Assembly (NCBI GenBank): GCA_002343185.1
Contig: DDRT01000008.1
Span: 38,922 to 73,606, forward strand
DNA: 34,685 bases
Direction: 5' to 3'
Source of the DNA: Deltaproteobacteria bacterium UBA2409
GTDB taxonomy: Bacteria; Bdellovibrionota_C; UBA2361; DDRT01
Below the pieces are notes generated by a model that worked only from the letters and a program-made list of their open reading frames with translations, searched no databases and was not told the DNA's origin. Position 1 is the stretch's first letter. Each line of letters begins with the position of its first letter. The position numbers were made by a program, and so were the translations under genes. Shown piece after piece: positions 1-6,385 of the stretch.

Positions 1-20
1 CTCCCGGCCTGACCCCCAAG
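1..20 (-). repeat. Truncated copy of the GGTCAGGCC hairpin repeat at the left window edge
   Basis: These 20 bases are the exact reverse complement of 34642-34661, and match the core of the copy at 13157-13175 except near the loop. The element begins with CTTGGGGGTCAGGCC followed by a hairpin whose second arm is cut off here by the window edge. A run of eight C, nine A and five T follows (26-47). Confidence 0.8.
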
Positions 21-49
21 TAGTGCCCCCCCCAAAAAAAAATTTTTAT

Positions 50-268
50 CTATCTCACCACTTCAACTGAATCGGGTAGGTATGTAAGAATATGCCTAGC
101 CATTTCGCTAATTACCTGGTCGGAGCTATTTACAGCTTTTTGAATATAATTATGACACTCTCTACTTATAATCATCTGACTTTGATCACCATTCCATGCT
201 GCGCACTCAATCAGCTTATCATCAGCTAAAACAACCGAGGCAACGAATAAACTTAGTAACCATTTCAT
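50..268 (-). CDS. Small secreted protein of unknown function
   Basis: The 72-residue product begins with a short basic start and a hydrophobic stretch ending in VVLA, followed by DD, which reads as a Sec signal peptide cut after residue 15. The mature part is about 57 residues, has two cysteines (in ECAAW and RECHN) and ends in a helical, charged segment. I recognise no family. The ATG at 266-268 has only a weak GGGAT upstream. Past its stop, an A/T-rich run leads into the hairpin repeat at the window edge, which could end transcription. The signal peptide is the main reason to believe it is a gene; its small size keeps confidence moderate. Confidence 0.5.
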   Translation of the reverse strand: MKWLLSLFVASVVLADDKLIECAAWNGDQSQMIISRECHNYIQKAVNSSDQVISEMARHILTYLPDSVEVVR

Positions 269-392
269 ATCCCAATATCTAACTCACAGACTATCTTGAC
301 TCACTAAAAGTCATAAAATTCAAATAGTTACGAAAATTGCCTATATTTTCTATGAGATTTTTTGGGGATTGCTGAAAAACCACCCCTCTAGC

Positions 393-2330
393 ATGCGTCT
401 TAACTACTCGATGCGCTTAATCTTTCTATTACTTTTACCAGCTATTGTCTTTGCGCAAGATACTATACTGATCGACAACTTTCATGGTGGAAATATAGAT
501 GTAAGAGCAACCTTCCCTGAGACCCAAGATCACTCCGCAGTTAAGTACGGTGGGGCAATAGGCGAAAGTAGAACCATTGTTTCATCAAGATCTGCTGGAT
601 TTGAGGTGGGTGGGATTGTTTCGTTGGGATTTCCAGCTTATCAGCATATAGCCTCCTCCCAAGCTACCGGAACTACCATGCTCGTATGGGATGGTGACAC
701 AAACTCTTCCAGCATTAATTACTCAGGACTTAACGCTAACTTCCTAAGAGGCTTTGGTTTATGTCAGCAACTAAGGCTTCATATTATTAACTACGATTGG
801 GGTGATCAAAAATACACTGATGTGAGAATTAGATTCTATAAACAGGGTGACGGAAATAGCTACGCTGAAAAAGTTATTAGGCTAAATTCGGTAATTAACA
901 ACACAACCTACGATCTTCCCTTCTCAGAATTTACTGTAACAGGCTCATTCTTATTTTCTAGTGTAGGAGCTATTACACTTGATGTTAGCGGCCCTCCAGA
1001 GAACGGAGCCGATCTTATTTTGCGATGGATCGTTGTTGGATGCGGAACTGGGGATCCAACACCTACTCCAACTATTACCCCAACTTTTACTCCAACCTCT
1101 ACACCAACAAGAACGCCAACAGCTACCCCCACTCACACTGCTACCAGAACCCCAACAGCTACTCCTACCAGAACCCCAACAAACACCCCTAGCGTAACAC
1201 CCACCTTCACTCCCTCGCTTACCCCAACAAGAACACCGACGGTTACCCATACTCACACAGCTACAAGAACACCATCTGTTACACCAACTAGAACTCCAAC
1301 CAACACTCCTAGCGTAACACCAACTTTTACTCCCTCACTAACACCGACAATAACTCCTACTACTACTCCAACTCATACTGCTACTAGAACACCAACTATT
1401 ACTCCAACTAACACTCCAACGAATACTCCTAGCGTAACACCGACTACTACTCCTTCACTGACTCCAACAAATACCCCTACTGTCACTCCTACTTACACTC
1501 ATACTAGAACACCAACTGTTACCCCAACATCATCAAGCACCCCGACTAACACCTCTACTGCAACCATTACTCCTTCTCCGACCGCTACAAACACTCAGAC
1601 TAATACCTCGACTCCTTCTCTTACACCTACAAGAACCCCTACCGCGACTAATACTGCAACTACTACCTCAACAATCACTCCTACTAATTCTCCCTCTGCA
1701 ACCGCTACACCTTCATCAACTGCTACCAATACGCCTACTGTAACGCCATCTCCAACTCCAACTATTACACCAACACCTTCACTTTCACCTTCTCTAACAC
1801 CTACAAGAACACCGACTGAAACATACACACCGACACAGACCTACACCCCAACTTTCACAGCAACGAACACACCAACCCCATGCACCGATGAGTCATGCCT
1901 AACATGCACAACTACAAACTTAGAAACTACTAAACTTAATCTCGATCAGGAGCTTGGACAGATGAAACTTGCGGTATTTAAGCTAACTAACCCAAGAAAA
2001 AATCCTAAAATTGCGAGAAAACTAAAACAACTTAGAGCAACTGCATCTGCTGTTTACTTACGTGGCTGGGCAAGCATTTGGAATGAAGTTCCGAATTCCG
2101 TTAAGAACTGCACACCAGTATGTGAAGCAGCTACGGTTTCATATGATGTTGTGACTCGCCCAGCGAGAGAAATAATGCAAATTGCTGTTAAGGCATTAAC
2201 AGCTCACAGAAAAAGCAAACTCTCTACAAAGGAGTTAAGAAGACTTGGTAAGCAGTTTAATCGATCCTTACGTTTACTTGATTCTATGGAATCAACTGTT
2301 CTAACTTTGCCTTCTAATACATGTAGGTAG
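393..2330 (+). CDS. Secreted Thr/Pro-repeat protein with N-terminal beta-sandwich and C-terminal Cys-containing helical domain
   Basis: This is a three-part secreted protein. A signal peptide ends in AIVFA before QDT. About 200 residues of beta-rich sequence follow, with a WDGD motif and an SVGAITLDVSG segment, resembling the lectin-like or PEP-CTERM-type extracellular sandwich domains of many environmental bacteria (family resemblance, not proven). Nucleotides 1056-1880 encode about 275 residues of almost pure Thr-Pro-x-Thr repeats. The last 149 residues are Lys/Arg-rich and helical with six cysteines, suggesting disulfides outside the cell. No LPXTG or PEP-CTERM sorting tail is visible. The start is uncertain: ATG 393 is used here, ATG 411 gives the tightest signal peptide, and TTG 369 is possible; none has a clear ribosome site. 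The gene converges with the export operon, their stops only 3 bases apart. The function is unknown; a surface stalk or adhesin is an inference. Confidence 0.8.
   Translation: MRLNYSMRLIFLLLLPAIVFAQDTILIDNFHGGNIDVRATFPETQDHSAVKYGGAIGESRTIVSSRSAGFEVGGIVSLGFPAYQHIASSQATGTTMLVWDGDTNSSSINYSGLNANFLRGFGLCQQLRLHIINYDWGDQKYTDVRIRFYKQGDGNSYAEKVIRLNSVINNTTYDLPFSEFTVTGSFLFSSVGAITLDVSGPPENGADLILRWIVVGCGTGDPTPTPTITPTFTPTSTPTRTPTATPTHTATRTPTATPTRTPTNTPSVTPTFTPSLTPTRTPTVTHTHTATRTPSVTPTRTPTNTPSVTPTFTPSLTPTITPTTTPTHTATRTPTITPTNTPTNTPSVTPTTTPSLTPTNTPTVTPTYTHTRTPTVTPTSSSTPTNTSTATITPSPTATNTQTNTSTPSLTPTRTPTATNTATTTSTITPTNSPSATATPSSTATNTPTVTPSPTPTITPTPSLSPSLTPTRTPTETYTPTQTYTPTFTATNTPTPCTDESCLTCTTTNLETTKLNLDQELGQMKLAVFKLTNPRKNPKIARKLKQLRATASAVYLRGWASIWNEVPNSVKNCTPVCEAATVSYDVVTRPAREIMQIAVKALTAHRKSKLSTKELRRLGKQFNRSLRLLDSMESTVLTLPSNTCR
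1137..1496 (+). repeat. Three tandem 120-bp (40-residue) coding repeats inside the Thr/Pro region
   Basis: Three in-frame copies start at 1137, 1257 and 1377. Each begins TATRTP and contains the landmark NTPSVTPT, then TPSLTPT, about 15 and 25 residues in. A fourth copy begins at 1497 (THTRTP) and soon diverges. This higher-order period lies on top of the basic two- and four-residue Thr-Pro period, so the region grew at least partly by duplication of 120-bp blocks. Confidence 0.85.
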
Positions 2331-2333
2331 CAC

Positions 2334-2741
2334 TTACCTCATCCTCATCTGAAATCTGGCAAGAAGAAGCTTATAAAGTCTTTCACCCTCTAAGTCTCTT
2401 TTTTTCTCCAGTAGCTCACCTATCTCACCAAGCACTGTTCCTGCTCTTTGAGAATCATTCACCAACAACTTAGTCGCTGCTACAAAAAAAAGAACAGAGA
2501 TATCGTTTGGAGATGCTTTGAATGCCCTCTCACTCGAATCAGAGGCGGCCTCATAGTCTTTTGACCAAACCTGACAATAAGCCATAATTAAAAAAGCGGG
2601 AGCAAAATCGGGAGCTATTTCTGAAAGTCCGTTTGCGATACTTTCCGCTCTTTTTAGCTCTCCTGCCTCGACACTTAGCCTAGCTAGATCATAAAGAGAG
2701 AAGATCTCCTCCTCCGAATATCCTGAAACTATTTGAGCCAC
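2334..2741 (-). CDS. Small TPR-type protein, last gene of the FliP/FliQ-like operon; possible export chaperone
   Basis: The 135-residue protein is all helical. About three TPR-like helix pairs can be followed: YDLARLSVEAGELKRAESIA (residues 17-36), the AFLIMAYCQVWSKDYEAA region and the VLFFVAATKLLVNDSQRA region. It has no signal peptide, so it should be cytoplasmic. Its start overlaps the end of the preceding 76-residue gene by 13 bases, which implies translational coupling. Type III systems use small TPR chaperones (the SctG/YscG and LcrH/SycD families) of similar size. Since this operon begins with FliP- and FliQ-like genes, such a role is reasonable, but it is inferred from context rather than from a diagnostic motif. 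A general TPR adaptor is the alternative. Confidence 0.7.
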   Translation of the reverse strand: MAQIVSGYSEEEIFSLYDLARLSVEAGELKRAESIANGLSEIAPDFAPAFLIMAYCQVWSKDYEAASDSSERAFKASPNDISVLFFVAATKLLVNDSQRAGTVLGEIGELLEKKRDLEGERLYKLLLARFQMRMR

Positions 2742-2959
2742 GATAGCACCACCTTCAACATTGCCTCTTCTGCGTTGATTCTTTTTAAAAGACTACGATC
2801 CTGTGCTGCAGCTTCTCGCTGCTCTGTTACACCTTCAAGTCTCGCAAAAAGGGAATTCTTAAATTTATATAAAGCAGTAGCGTCCCCAAGCTTAGGTAAA
2901 GCCGTAAATAGAGGTGATATAGAAAACTCATCAGGAGGAGAAAGAGGTGAGCGCTTCAT
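2729..2959 (-). CDS. Small helical protein of the FliP/FliQ-like operon
   Basis: The 76-residue product has a Pro/Ser-rich N-terminus and a long amphipathic or coiled-coil helix from about residue 28 to the end, finishing AEEAMLKVVLSWLK. No signal peptide or membrane segment is visible. Its ATG overlaps the TGA of the upstream membrane gene in an ATGA, and its end overlaps the TPR gene by 13 bases, so it is clearly part of the operon. Needle, inner-rod and SctE-type chaperone proteins of type III systems are all about this size and helical, and SctE acts with a TPR partner (SctG). Position makes one of these roles possible, but the sequence alone does not decide. I do not recognise a family. 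Confidence 0.65.
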   Translation of the reverse strand: MKRSPLSPPDEFSISPLFTALPKLGDATALYKFKNSLFARLEGVTEQREAAAQDRSLLKRINAEEAMLKVVLSWLK

Positions 2960-3455
2960 TTGCGAGATACCACGTAACCAAATACACCTAAAGCTGATGC
3001 TAAAAAACCAATCACAAGAAAATATATACCAACCACTGTCATAAGCTTACCAGATGGAGCGAGAATAATACCTACCCCCAAAAAAACTAGAGTAAGAACA
3101 CCTCTAAGGCTCCATTCAATTGCTTTTAAGTTTTTTGAAAGTTGTTCCTTTTGTATTTTATGCCAAAAATAAGAGCTGATTCCCCCAACTATAAGAGCAA
3201 TTCCAAGGGCGATAGTCGAGACTAAGATAAAGTCTTGAGACTTGTAAGTTAAAAATAAAGCTCCAGAGCCTAAAAAACCAGCAACCATAATACCACCAGC
3301 CAAAAACCAAATGGAGCTAAAAATCTTACTCCACTTGTTATTACTCCAATCTGAAAAACTATATAAATCGAAAGTGCTCCTGCTAAGGAGTGCAGTGTTA
3401 AAGCACCAAAATACCAAGAAAGTATAAAAAACAATCCTAAACAGCCGGTAATCAT
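2956..3455 (-). CDS. Multi-pass membrane protein of the FliP/FliQ-like operon, probably interrupted by a frameshift
   Basis: Two overlapping frames are needed to describe this gene. The first starts at 3455 with ATG overlapping the sctS-like stop (ATGA), encodes MITGCLGLFF and further hydrophobic segments, and stops at 3270. The second, one base back, is open to 2956 and carries four more strongly hydrophobic segments (WFLAGGIMVAGFL, FILVSTIALGIALIV, GVLTLVFLGVGIIL, VVGIYFLVIGFLASALG). Joining them near the five-A run at 3319-3323 gives one protein of about 165 residues with roughly six membrane helices. The first frame has the A/T-ending codons usual here, and its coupled start fits the operon. 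The usual third gene after sctR-sctS is sctT (FliR), also six helices but about 260 residues; I see no FliR motif. Alternatively the second frame starts on its own at TTG 3417. Confidence 0.5.
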
Positions 3456-3688
3456 TGAAGAGTCATCTCAAATAAATATTTTAGCTGTTCAACAAACCCT
3501 AATCCTAAAACCAATATCACTCCTCCGATTAAAACTCCCCTTGCGATATATTGTAACCCATCATCCTCTGCCCCGATGAGCTTAGATAAAATCATAGAAA
3601 TAATACCTCCGACTAACCCAGCTATAGTGATCGGGAATCCAACTAGGACAAGCACACGAAACCCTTCCGAGAATATCACTTCATCCAT
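3452..3688 (-). CDS. sctS: FliQ/SctS-family export-gate protein (divergent)
   Basis: The 78-residue protein has two membrane helices (about residues 12-36 and 47-66) in a hairpin. It aligns without gaps to what I recall of E. coli FliQ. Shared points are the SE/TE followed by a basic residue near the start, the Pro in mid-helix 1 (P19), LVGGIISMIL matching LVTGLIISIL, and a short acidic linker (GAEDDGLQYIAR) where FliQ has TQINEMTLSFIPK. FliQ/SctS forms part of the inner-membrane pore of flagellar and type III secretion export gates together with FliP and FliR. The gene overlaps the sctR-like gene by 13 bases, the classical order. The injectisome name is used for convenience; sequence reading cannot separate a flagellar from a secretion role. 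Confidence 0.75.
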   Translation of the reverse strand: MDEVIFSEGFRVLVLVGFPITIAGLVGGIISMILSKLIGAEDDGLQYIARGVLIGGVILVLGLGFVEQLKYLFEMTLQ

Positions 3689-4200
3689 AGTGAAATCCCT
3701 TCCATGATCTTATCTACTCCCGTTACAGATAAAAGAAGAAATAATTTGAGCGCCATAGGAATCGAGCTCTCAGATAATCCTCTCACCCCAAGCATCCCAG
3801 AGATATGAACTGAAAGTAGATCAATTACTACAAAGGGTATTAACCACAAAAGTCCGATCCTGCACCCCTCTTTAAACTGGAAAATTGCATAATCTTTAAC
3901 TAAAACTCTAAGTTCTGAAGTTGAGTTATTGCCAAGTTTTTCCTGAATTTTTGAGACACTAACTCGTACTTCTTCTGATTTTCCTTGAGCTATCGCCTCA
4001 TAATTAGTCTTATCAACTCCTAACGATACAGCAAGAGCTATTACTAGAACTACAAGCCCCATTCCAGAGCCCGTAAAGCCAATTCCGTACCGGAGTATAG
4101 TCAAAGCTGTAGCAGCAAAGATAAACGGGGAGACCAGTAAAGCGACAATCAGCCCATTAATTGTTACAGGGAAAAGCTCCACGAGGGATATTCTAACCAT
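3676..4200 (-). CDS. sctR: FliP/SctR-family export-gate protein (short, divergent)
   Basis: The C-terminal half (residues 100-172) follows the FliP/SctR signature closely. FQFKEGCRIGLLWLIPFVVI then DLL (107-129) corresponds to the family's ELKxAFxIGF-x-IPFLxIDLV, and SIPMALKLFLLL corresponds to TIALPFKLMLFVL. The N-terminal half has two membrane helices (about 13-36 and 45-61), then a soluble stretch 64-100. The protein is 174 residues, against roughly 215-250 in typical members, and lacks the usual cleavable signal sequence. FliP/SctR builds the core ring of the export gate. It heads the five-gene operon; its ATG has a good AGAGGA ribosome site six bases upstream. The distal export genes (FliR, FlhA, FlhB and the ATPase types) are not seen in the window. 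Confidence 0.75.
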   Translation of the reverse strand: MVRISLVELFPVTINGLIVALLVSPFIFAATALTILRYGIGFTGSGMGLVVLVIALAVSLGVDKTNYEAIAQGKSEEVRVSVSKIQEKLGNNSTSELRVLVKDYAIFQFKEGCRIGLLWLIPFVVIDLLSVHISGMLGVRGLSESSIPMALKLFLLLSVTGVDKIMEGISLWMK

Positions 4201-4231
4201 TCAATTCCTCTTCTGCCTATATGGAAGTTGA

Positions 4232-4240
4232 TGGTAAGAT
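4232..4240 (+). promoter_or_regulatory. Candidate extended -10 element for the gene at 4248
   Basis: TGG followed by TAAGAT (4235-4240) forms an extended -10 box. The ATG follows exactly seven bases later, the spacing expected if transcription begins on the start codon, and no ribosome site is present. No good -35 is seen. Confidence 0.35.
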
Positions 4241-4247
4241 CTAATGT

Positions 4248-4739
4248 ATGAGGGTCATAATTTTACTTTTAGCCACAAACTGCATGGGAGAAATCATTAA
4301 ATGCCCTGATGGAATATGGAGAGAAGGAAGTTGTACTGAATCCACAAAGCCAGCTGTTAAGCCTACCGTTGATAGCGATCTTTCAGAGAGAAGGCGAATA
4401 TATACCGACCTAGATCTTGAGGCCTTTAGGGCAAGACGTGATGGAAGAGGAGATATAGACTTATCAAAGGCAAAAGAGGACTGCTTGGGAGAATCTGCAA
4501 AATTAGAAACTTGCAGAGCCACCGTTAGTGAAGTTTTTGAAAAGATTAAACCACTCCCTACTCCTATAGTTCAGGTTGTAGATCAATCTATCGAAAGCAC
4601 TCAGGTTATTGTCGTTAATGAGGAGAATAATTTTGTTAGGCCAACTAGGCGACCTACTTATCCTACGGAGGTTCCCTACTCAAGGCCAACTGAAAAGCCA
4701 AAAAAATATAAAACACTAAGAGGTGGGGCTAGTAATTAG
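4248..4739 (+). CDS. Small secreted Pro-rich protein of unknown function
   Basis: The 163-residue product starts MRVIILLLATNCMGE, a short signal peptide probably cut before EII, or possibly a lipoprotein signal at C12 although the lipobox is poor. The mature N-terminus has a small CPDGIWREGSC loop with two cysteines, reminiscent of short cysteine loops in periplasmic proteins. A charged middle region follows (RRRIYTDLDLEAFRARRDGR), then two more cysteines and a C-terminus rich in Pro, Thr and Arg that looks disordered. It is divergent from the FliP/FliQ-like operon across 47 bases, so the two may share regulation. I recognise no family. A cluster of hairpins follows 30 bases after its stop. 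Confidence 0.65.
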   Translation: MRVIILLLATNCMGEIIKCPDGIWREGSCTESTKPAVKPTVDSDLSERRRIYTDLDLEAFRARRDGRGDIDLSKAKEDCLGESAKLETCRATVSEVFEKIKPLPTPIVQVVDQSIESTQVIVVNEENNFVRPTRRPTYPTEVPYSRPTEKPKKYKTLRGGASN

Positions 4740-4766
4740 AGTGTTCAAGCCACAAGCATATACATG

Positions 4767-4908
4767 TCTGGTCAGGTTTTTAACCTGACCTTGACTCTTG
4801 TCCGCGCCAGCGGACAAAGCAAAAACAGGGCTAAGGACTGGCTTCCTCCTTCGCTGAAGCTACGGAGGACATGAAAGCCAGTCCAGACATAAATTAAAAC
4901 CAGACCAG
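4767..4908. repeat. Cluster of three strong hairpins, related to the dispersed repeat
   Basis: Three perfect stems lie in a row. GGTCAGGTT/AACCTGACC (4770-4778 with 4782-4790) has a three-base loop. TTGTCCGC/GCGGACAA (4798-4805 with 4810-4817) has a four-base loop. GGACTGGCTT/AAGCCAGTCC (4835-4844 with 4875-4884) encloses CCTCC/GGAGG and CTTC/GAAG. CTGGTC at 4768 can also pair with GACCAG at 4903, closing the whole element. It fills the gap between two converging genes (stops at 4739 and 4926), so it may also work as a two-way terminator, although no long T run follows. Confidence 0.75.
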
Positions 4909-4925
4909 GCAGATCTTAATCCAAC

Positions 4926-6227
4926 TCAATCAATCACAAAATTTCCGTGGCTTCTTCTGCCGTCCAATATCATCGTGACGGGCAATTCATCTGAGGTAGA
5001 TTTAATAAACGGCGCTACCCCTTTGAAGCTGATCCTAACCAAAACTTTCTTTTTTGCTACAGACTTAACAGAAACATTACTTCCATCGGCTGACGATCCA
5101 TTACCTCTACTATCAAGCTTGAATTTTATCTTTTTATCAGCAGCAATAACTGTAATGGAATTTGGAATTTTTTCTGATTTAAGCTTTGCAAAGAATTTAA
5201 TATCTTTGCCCTTCTTTTGAACCTTACCCATTTTCAAAAATGGGTGCCCTGGTTTTACAACCAAAAGAAAGTCACTTCTTGATTCACCAAAAAAATTAGA
5301 GGTTAGTACCCCTAATTGAAATATTCCAGATTGCCTGGCTCGTCCTCTAAGAATTCCATTTTTATGAGAAAGCCATTCAGGTAGACCAAGCAAAACACCA
5401 GATGGAACTTTCGACCTTATATTGTCACCTTTTATAAAGTACAGATCTCTAACCTTGACTGGAGTTGGAGGAGCAATATTTACTCCGGTGACTTTTTCAG
5501 AGATCCAGAGCGCAACCTCATCAATTCTGGTATTAATACTGTCCGTTCCCCACTCAGCATTTCCGCCACCACCACAAGTTATCGAGGAGAGCACAGGTGA
5601 GCCATTCTGCTCATGAAATGCAGGTCCACCTGAATCTCCTGAAGCAGTGTTGGTTTCTCCGGGATCAAACTCCCACTCCACATACCCTTTTCTAACCAAC
5701 TCAGTATTGGTAAACCCAACATTTAAAAATCCATCTGGTGGAAGATCGTTCCCCATCCCTGTTTGACCATCCCCTTCAAGGCCAAAGCCAAAAAGAGTAA
5801 GGGTGCTTCCAATTGGGGGCGGAGTTGATGCGATTTTTGATGGTGAAATATCAGCTATTTCTCTATTAAGAACTACAAGTGCAAGATCTACCTCGCCATA
5901 TACACAAGCAGAGCCACGTCTATAAATATAGCTTGGATGAATTATTATCTCTTTTGATCTGACAATCTTAGTTCCAAGTCCTACTTCAACTGAATCCCCG
6001 AATCCTATTTGATCTCCAAGGCCATCAAACATGCAATGTGCTGCAGTTAAAACAACTTCTGGTGAGATCAATGCGCCCGAGCAGAGACTTCTTCCTCCAG
6101 CAATGACTCTGGCTACATGAGGAGCATCTTCAACTCTTATTCTTGTACCGTCTATGAGTGGAAGCGTTGAGGGGGTTTGAGCAAGGCATATACTTAGGCT
6201 CAATAAAAATATGAATGCTCTTAACAT
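4926..6227 (-). CDS. Secreted trypsin-fold serine protease (family S1) with C-terminal Ig-like domain
   Basis: A signal peptide (residues 1-16, ending LSICLA) precedes a chymotrypsin-fold domain with the full catalytic triad: His64 in TAAHC, Asp114 in VDLALV and Ser199 in GDSGGP. Cysteines at 49 and 65 form the usual His-loop disulfide. The residue at the trypsin Asp189 position appears to be Asn193, so trypsin-like cutting after Arg/Lys should not be assumed. Residues about 255-330 resemble a putative Ig (He_PIG) domain: LPEWLSHKNGILRGRARQSG, then a beta strand ending LLVV. The last 100 residues are beta-rich and unassigned. The ATG has an AAGAAGAG ribosome site. It probably acts outside the cell or in the periplasm; the substrate is unknown. 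It is transcribed away from lexA. Confidence 0.88.
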   Translation of the reverse strand: MLRAFIFLLSLSICLAQTPSTLPLIDGTRIRVEDAPHVARVIAGGRSLCSGALISPEVVLTAAHCMFDGLGDQIGFGDSVEVGLGTKIVRSKEIIIHPSYIYRRGSACVYGEVDLALVVLNREIADISPSKIASTPPPIGSTLTLFGFGLEGDGQTGMGNDLPPDGFLNVGFTNTELVRKGYVEWEFDPGETNTASGDSGGPAFHEQNGSPVLSSITCGGGGNAEWGTDSINTRIDEVALWISEKVTGVNIAPPTPVKVRDLYFIKGDNIRSKVPSGVLLGLPEWLSHKNGILRGRARQSGIFQLGVLTSNFFGESRSDFLLVVKPGHPFLKMGKVQKKGKDIKFFAKLKSEKIPNSITVIAADKKIKFKLDSRGNGSSADGSNVSVKSVAKKKVLVRISFKGVAPFIKSTSDELPVTMILDGRRSHGNFVID

Positions 6228-6328
6228 CGAAACTCTTCTTTATCATCAAATTTGACCTGTAAAAACCTGAAGAGTTTAACCTGAGTTAAAAAACTATAAT
6301 TAGATATGGAATGCTAAGATACTCCTGG

Positions 6329-6346
6329 TACTCAAAAAAAAGAGTA
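6329..6346. promoter_or_regulatory. Candidate LexA operator upstream of lexA
   Basis: TACTC (6329-6333) and GAGTA (6342-6346) form an inverted repeat around a run of eight A, directly against the -35 box at 6347. LexA proteins usually repress their own gene through a dyad near the promoter, and operator sequence varies between phyla. It does not match the E. coli CTGT-N8-ACAG box. Confidence 0.3.
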
Positions 6347-6378
6347 TTGACTGTTTCTATAGTTTTTCGATATACAAT
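6347..6378 (+). promoter_or_regulatory. lexA-recA promoter
   Basis: TTGACT (6347-6352) is a five-of-six -35 box. The -10 is TATACA (6371-6376, spacer 18) or TACAAT (6373-6378, spacer 20). The second lies exactly seven bases before ATG 6386, so the message could begin at the start codon. This also argues against the longer reading that starts at 6311. Confidence 0.5.
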
Positions 6379-6385
6379 GACTATT

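Noticed and set aside
908..1828. Open frames on the minus strand (908-1132, 951-1256, 1595-1828) and a plus-strand frame at 979-1197
   Set aside because: They arise from the low-complexity Thr/Pro codons (ACN CCN reads as Gly/Val-rich or Trp/Ser/Gly-rich on the other strand) and overlap a well-supported secreted protein.
1056..1880. Repeat array that might be taken for CRISPR
   Set aside because: The repeats are in-frame coding repeats with period 6, 12 and 120 bases, no unique spacers, and no cas genes nearby.
2733..3044. Plus-strand frame opposite the 76-residue gene
   Set aside because: It is antisense to three tightly coupled genes and has no start context or recognisable features.
2334..4739. 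Thr/Pro-rich secreted protein as a substrate of the FliP/FliQ-like system
   Set aside because: It has a Sec signal peptide and is encoded on the opposite strand; type III substrates normally lack cleavable Sec signals.
6311..6385. N-terminal extension of lexA to ATG 6311
   Set aside because: The extension is not conserved LexA sequence and contains the best promoter match.
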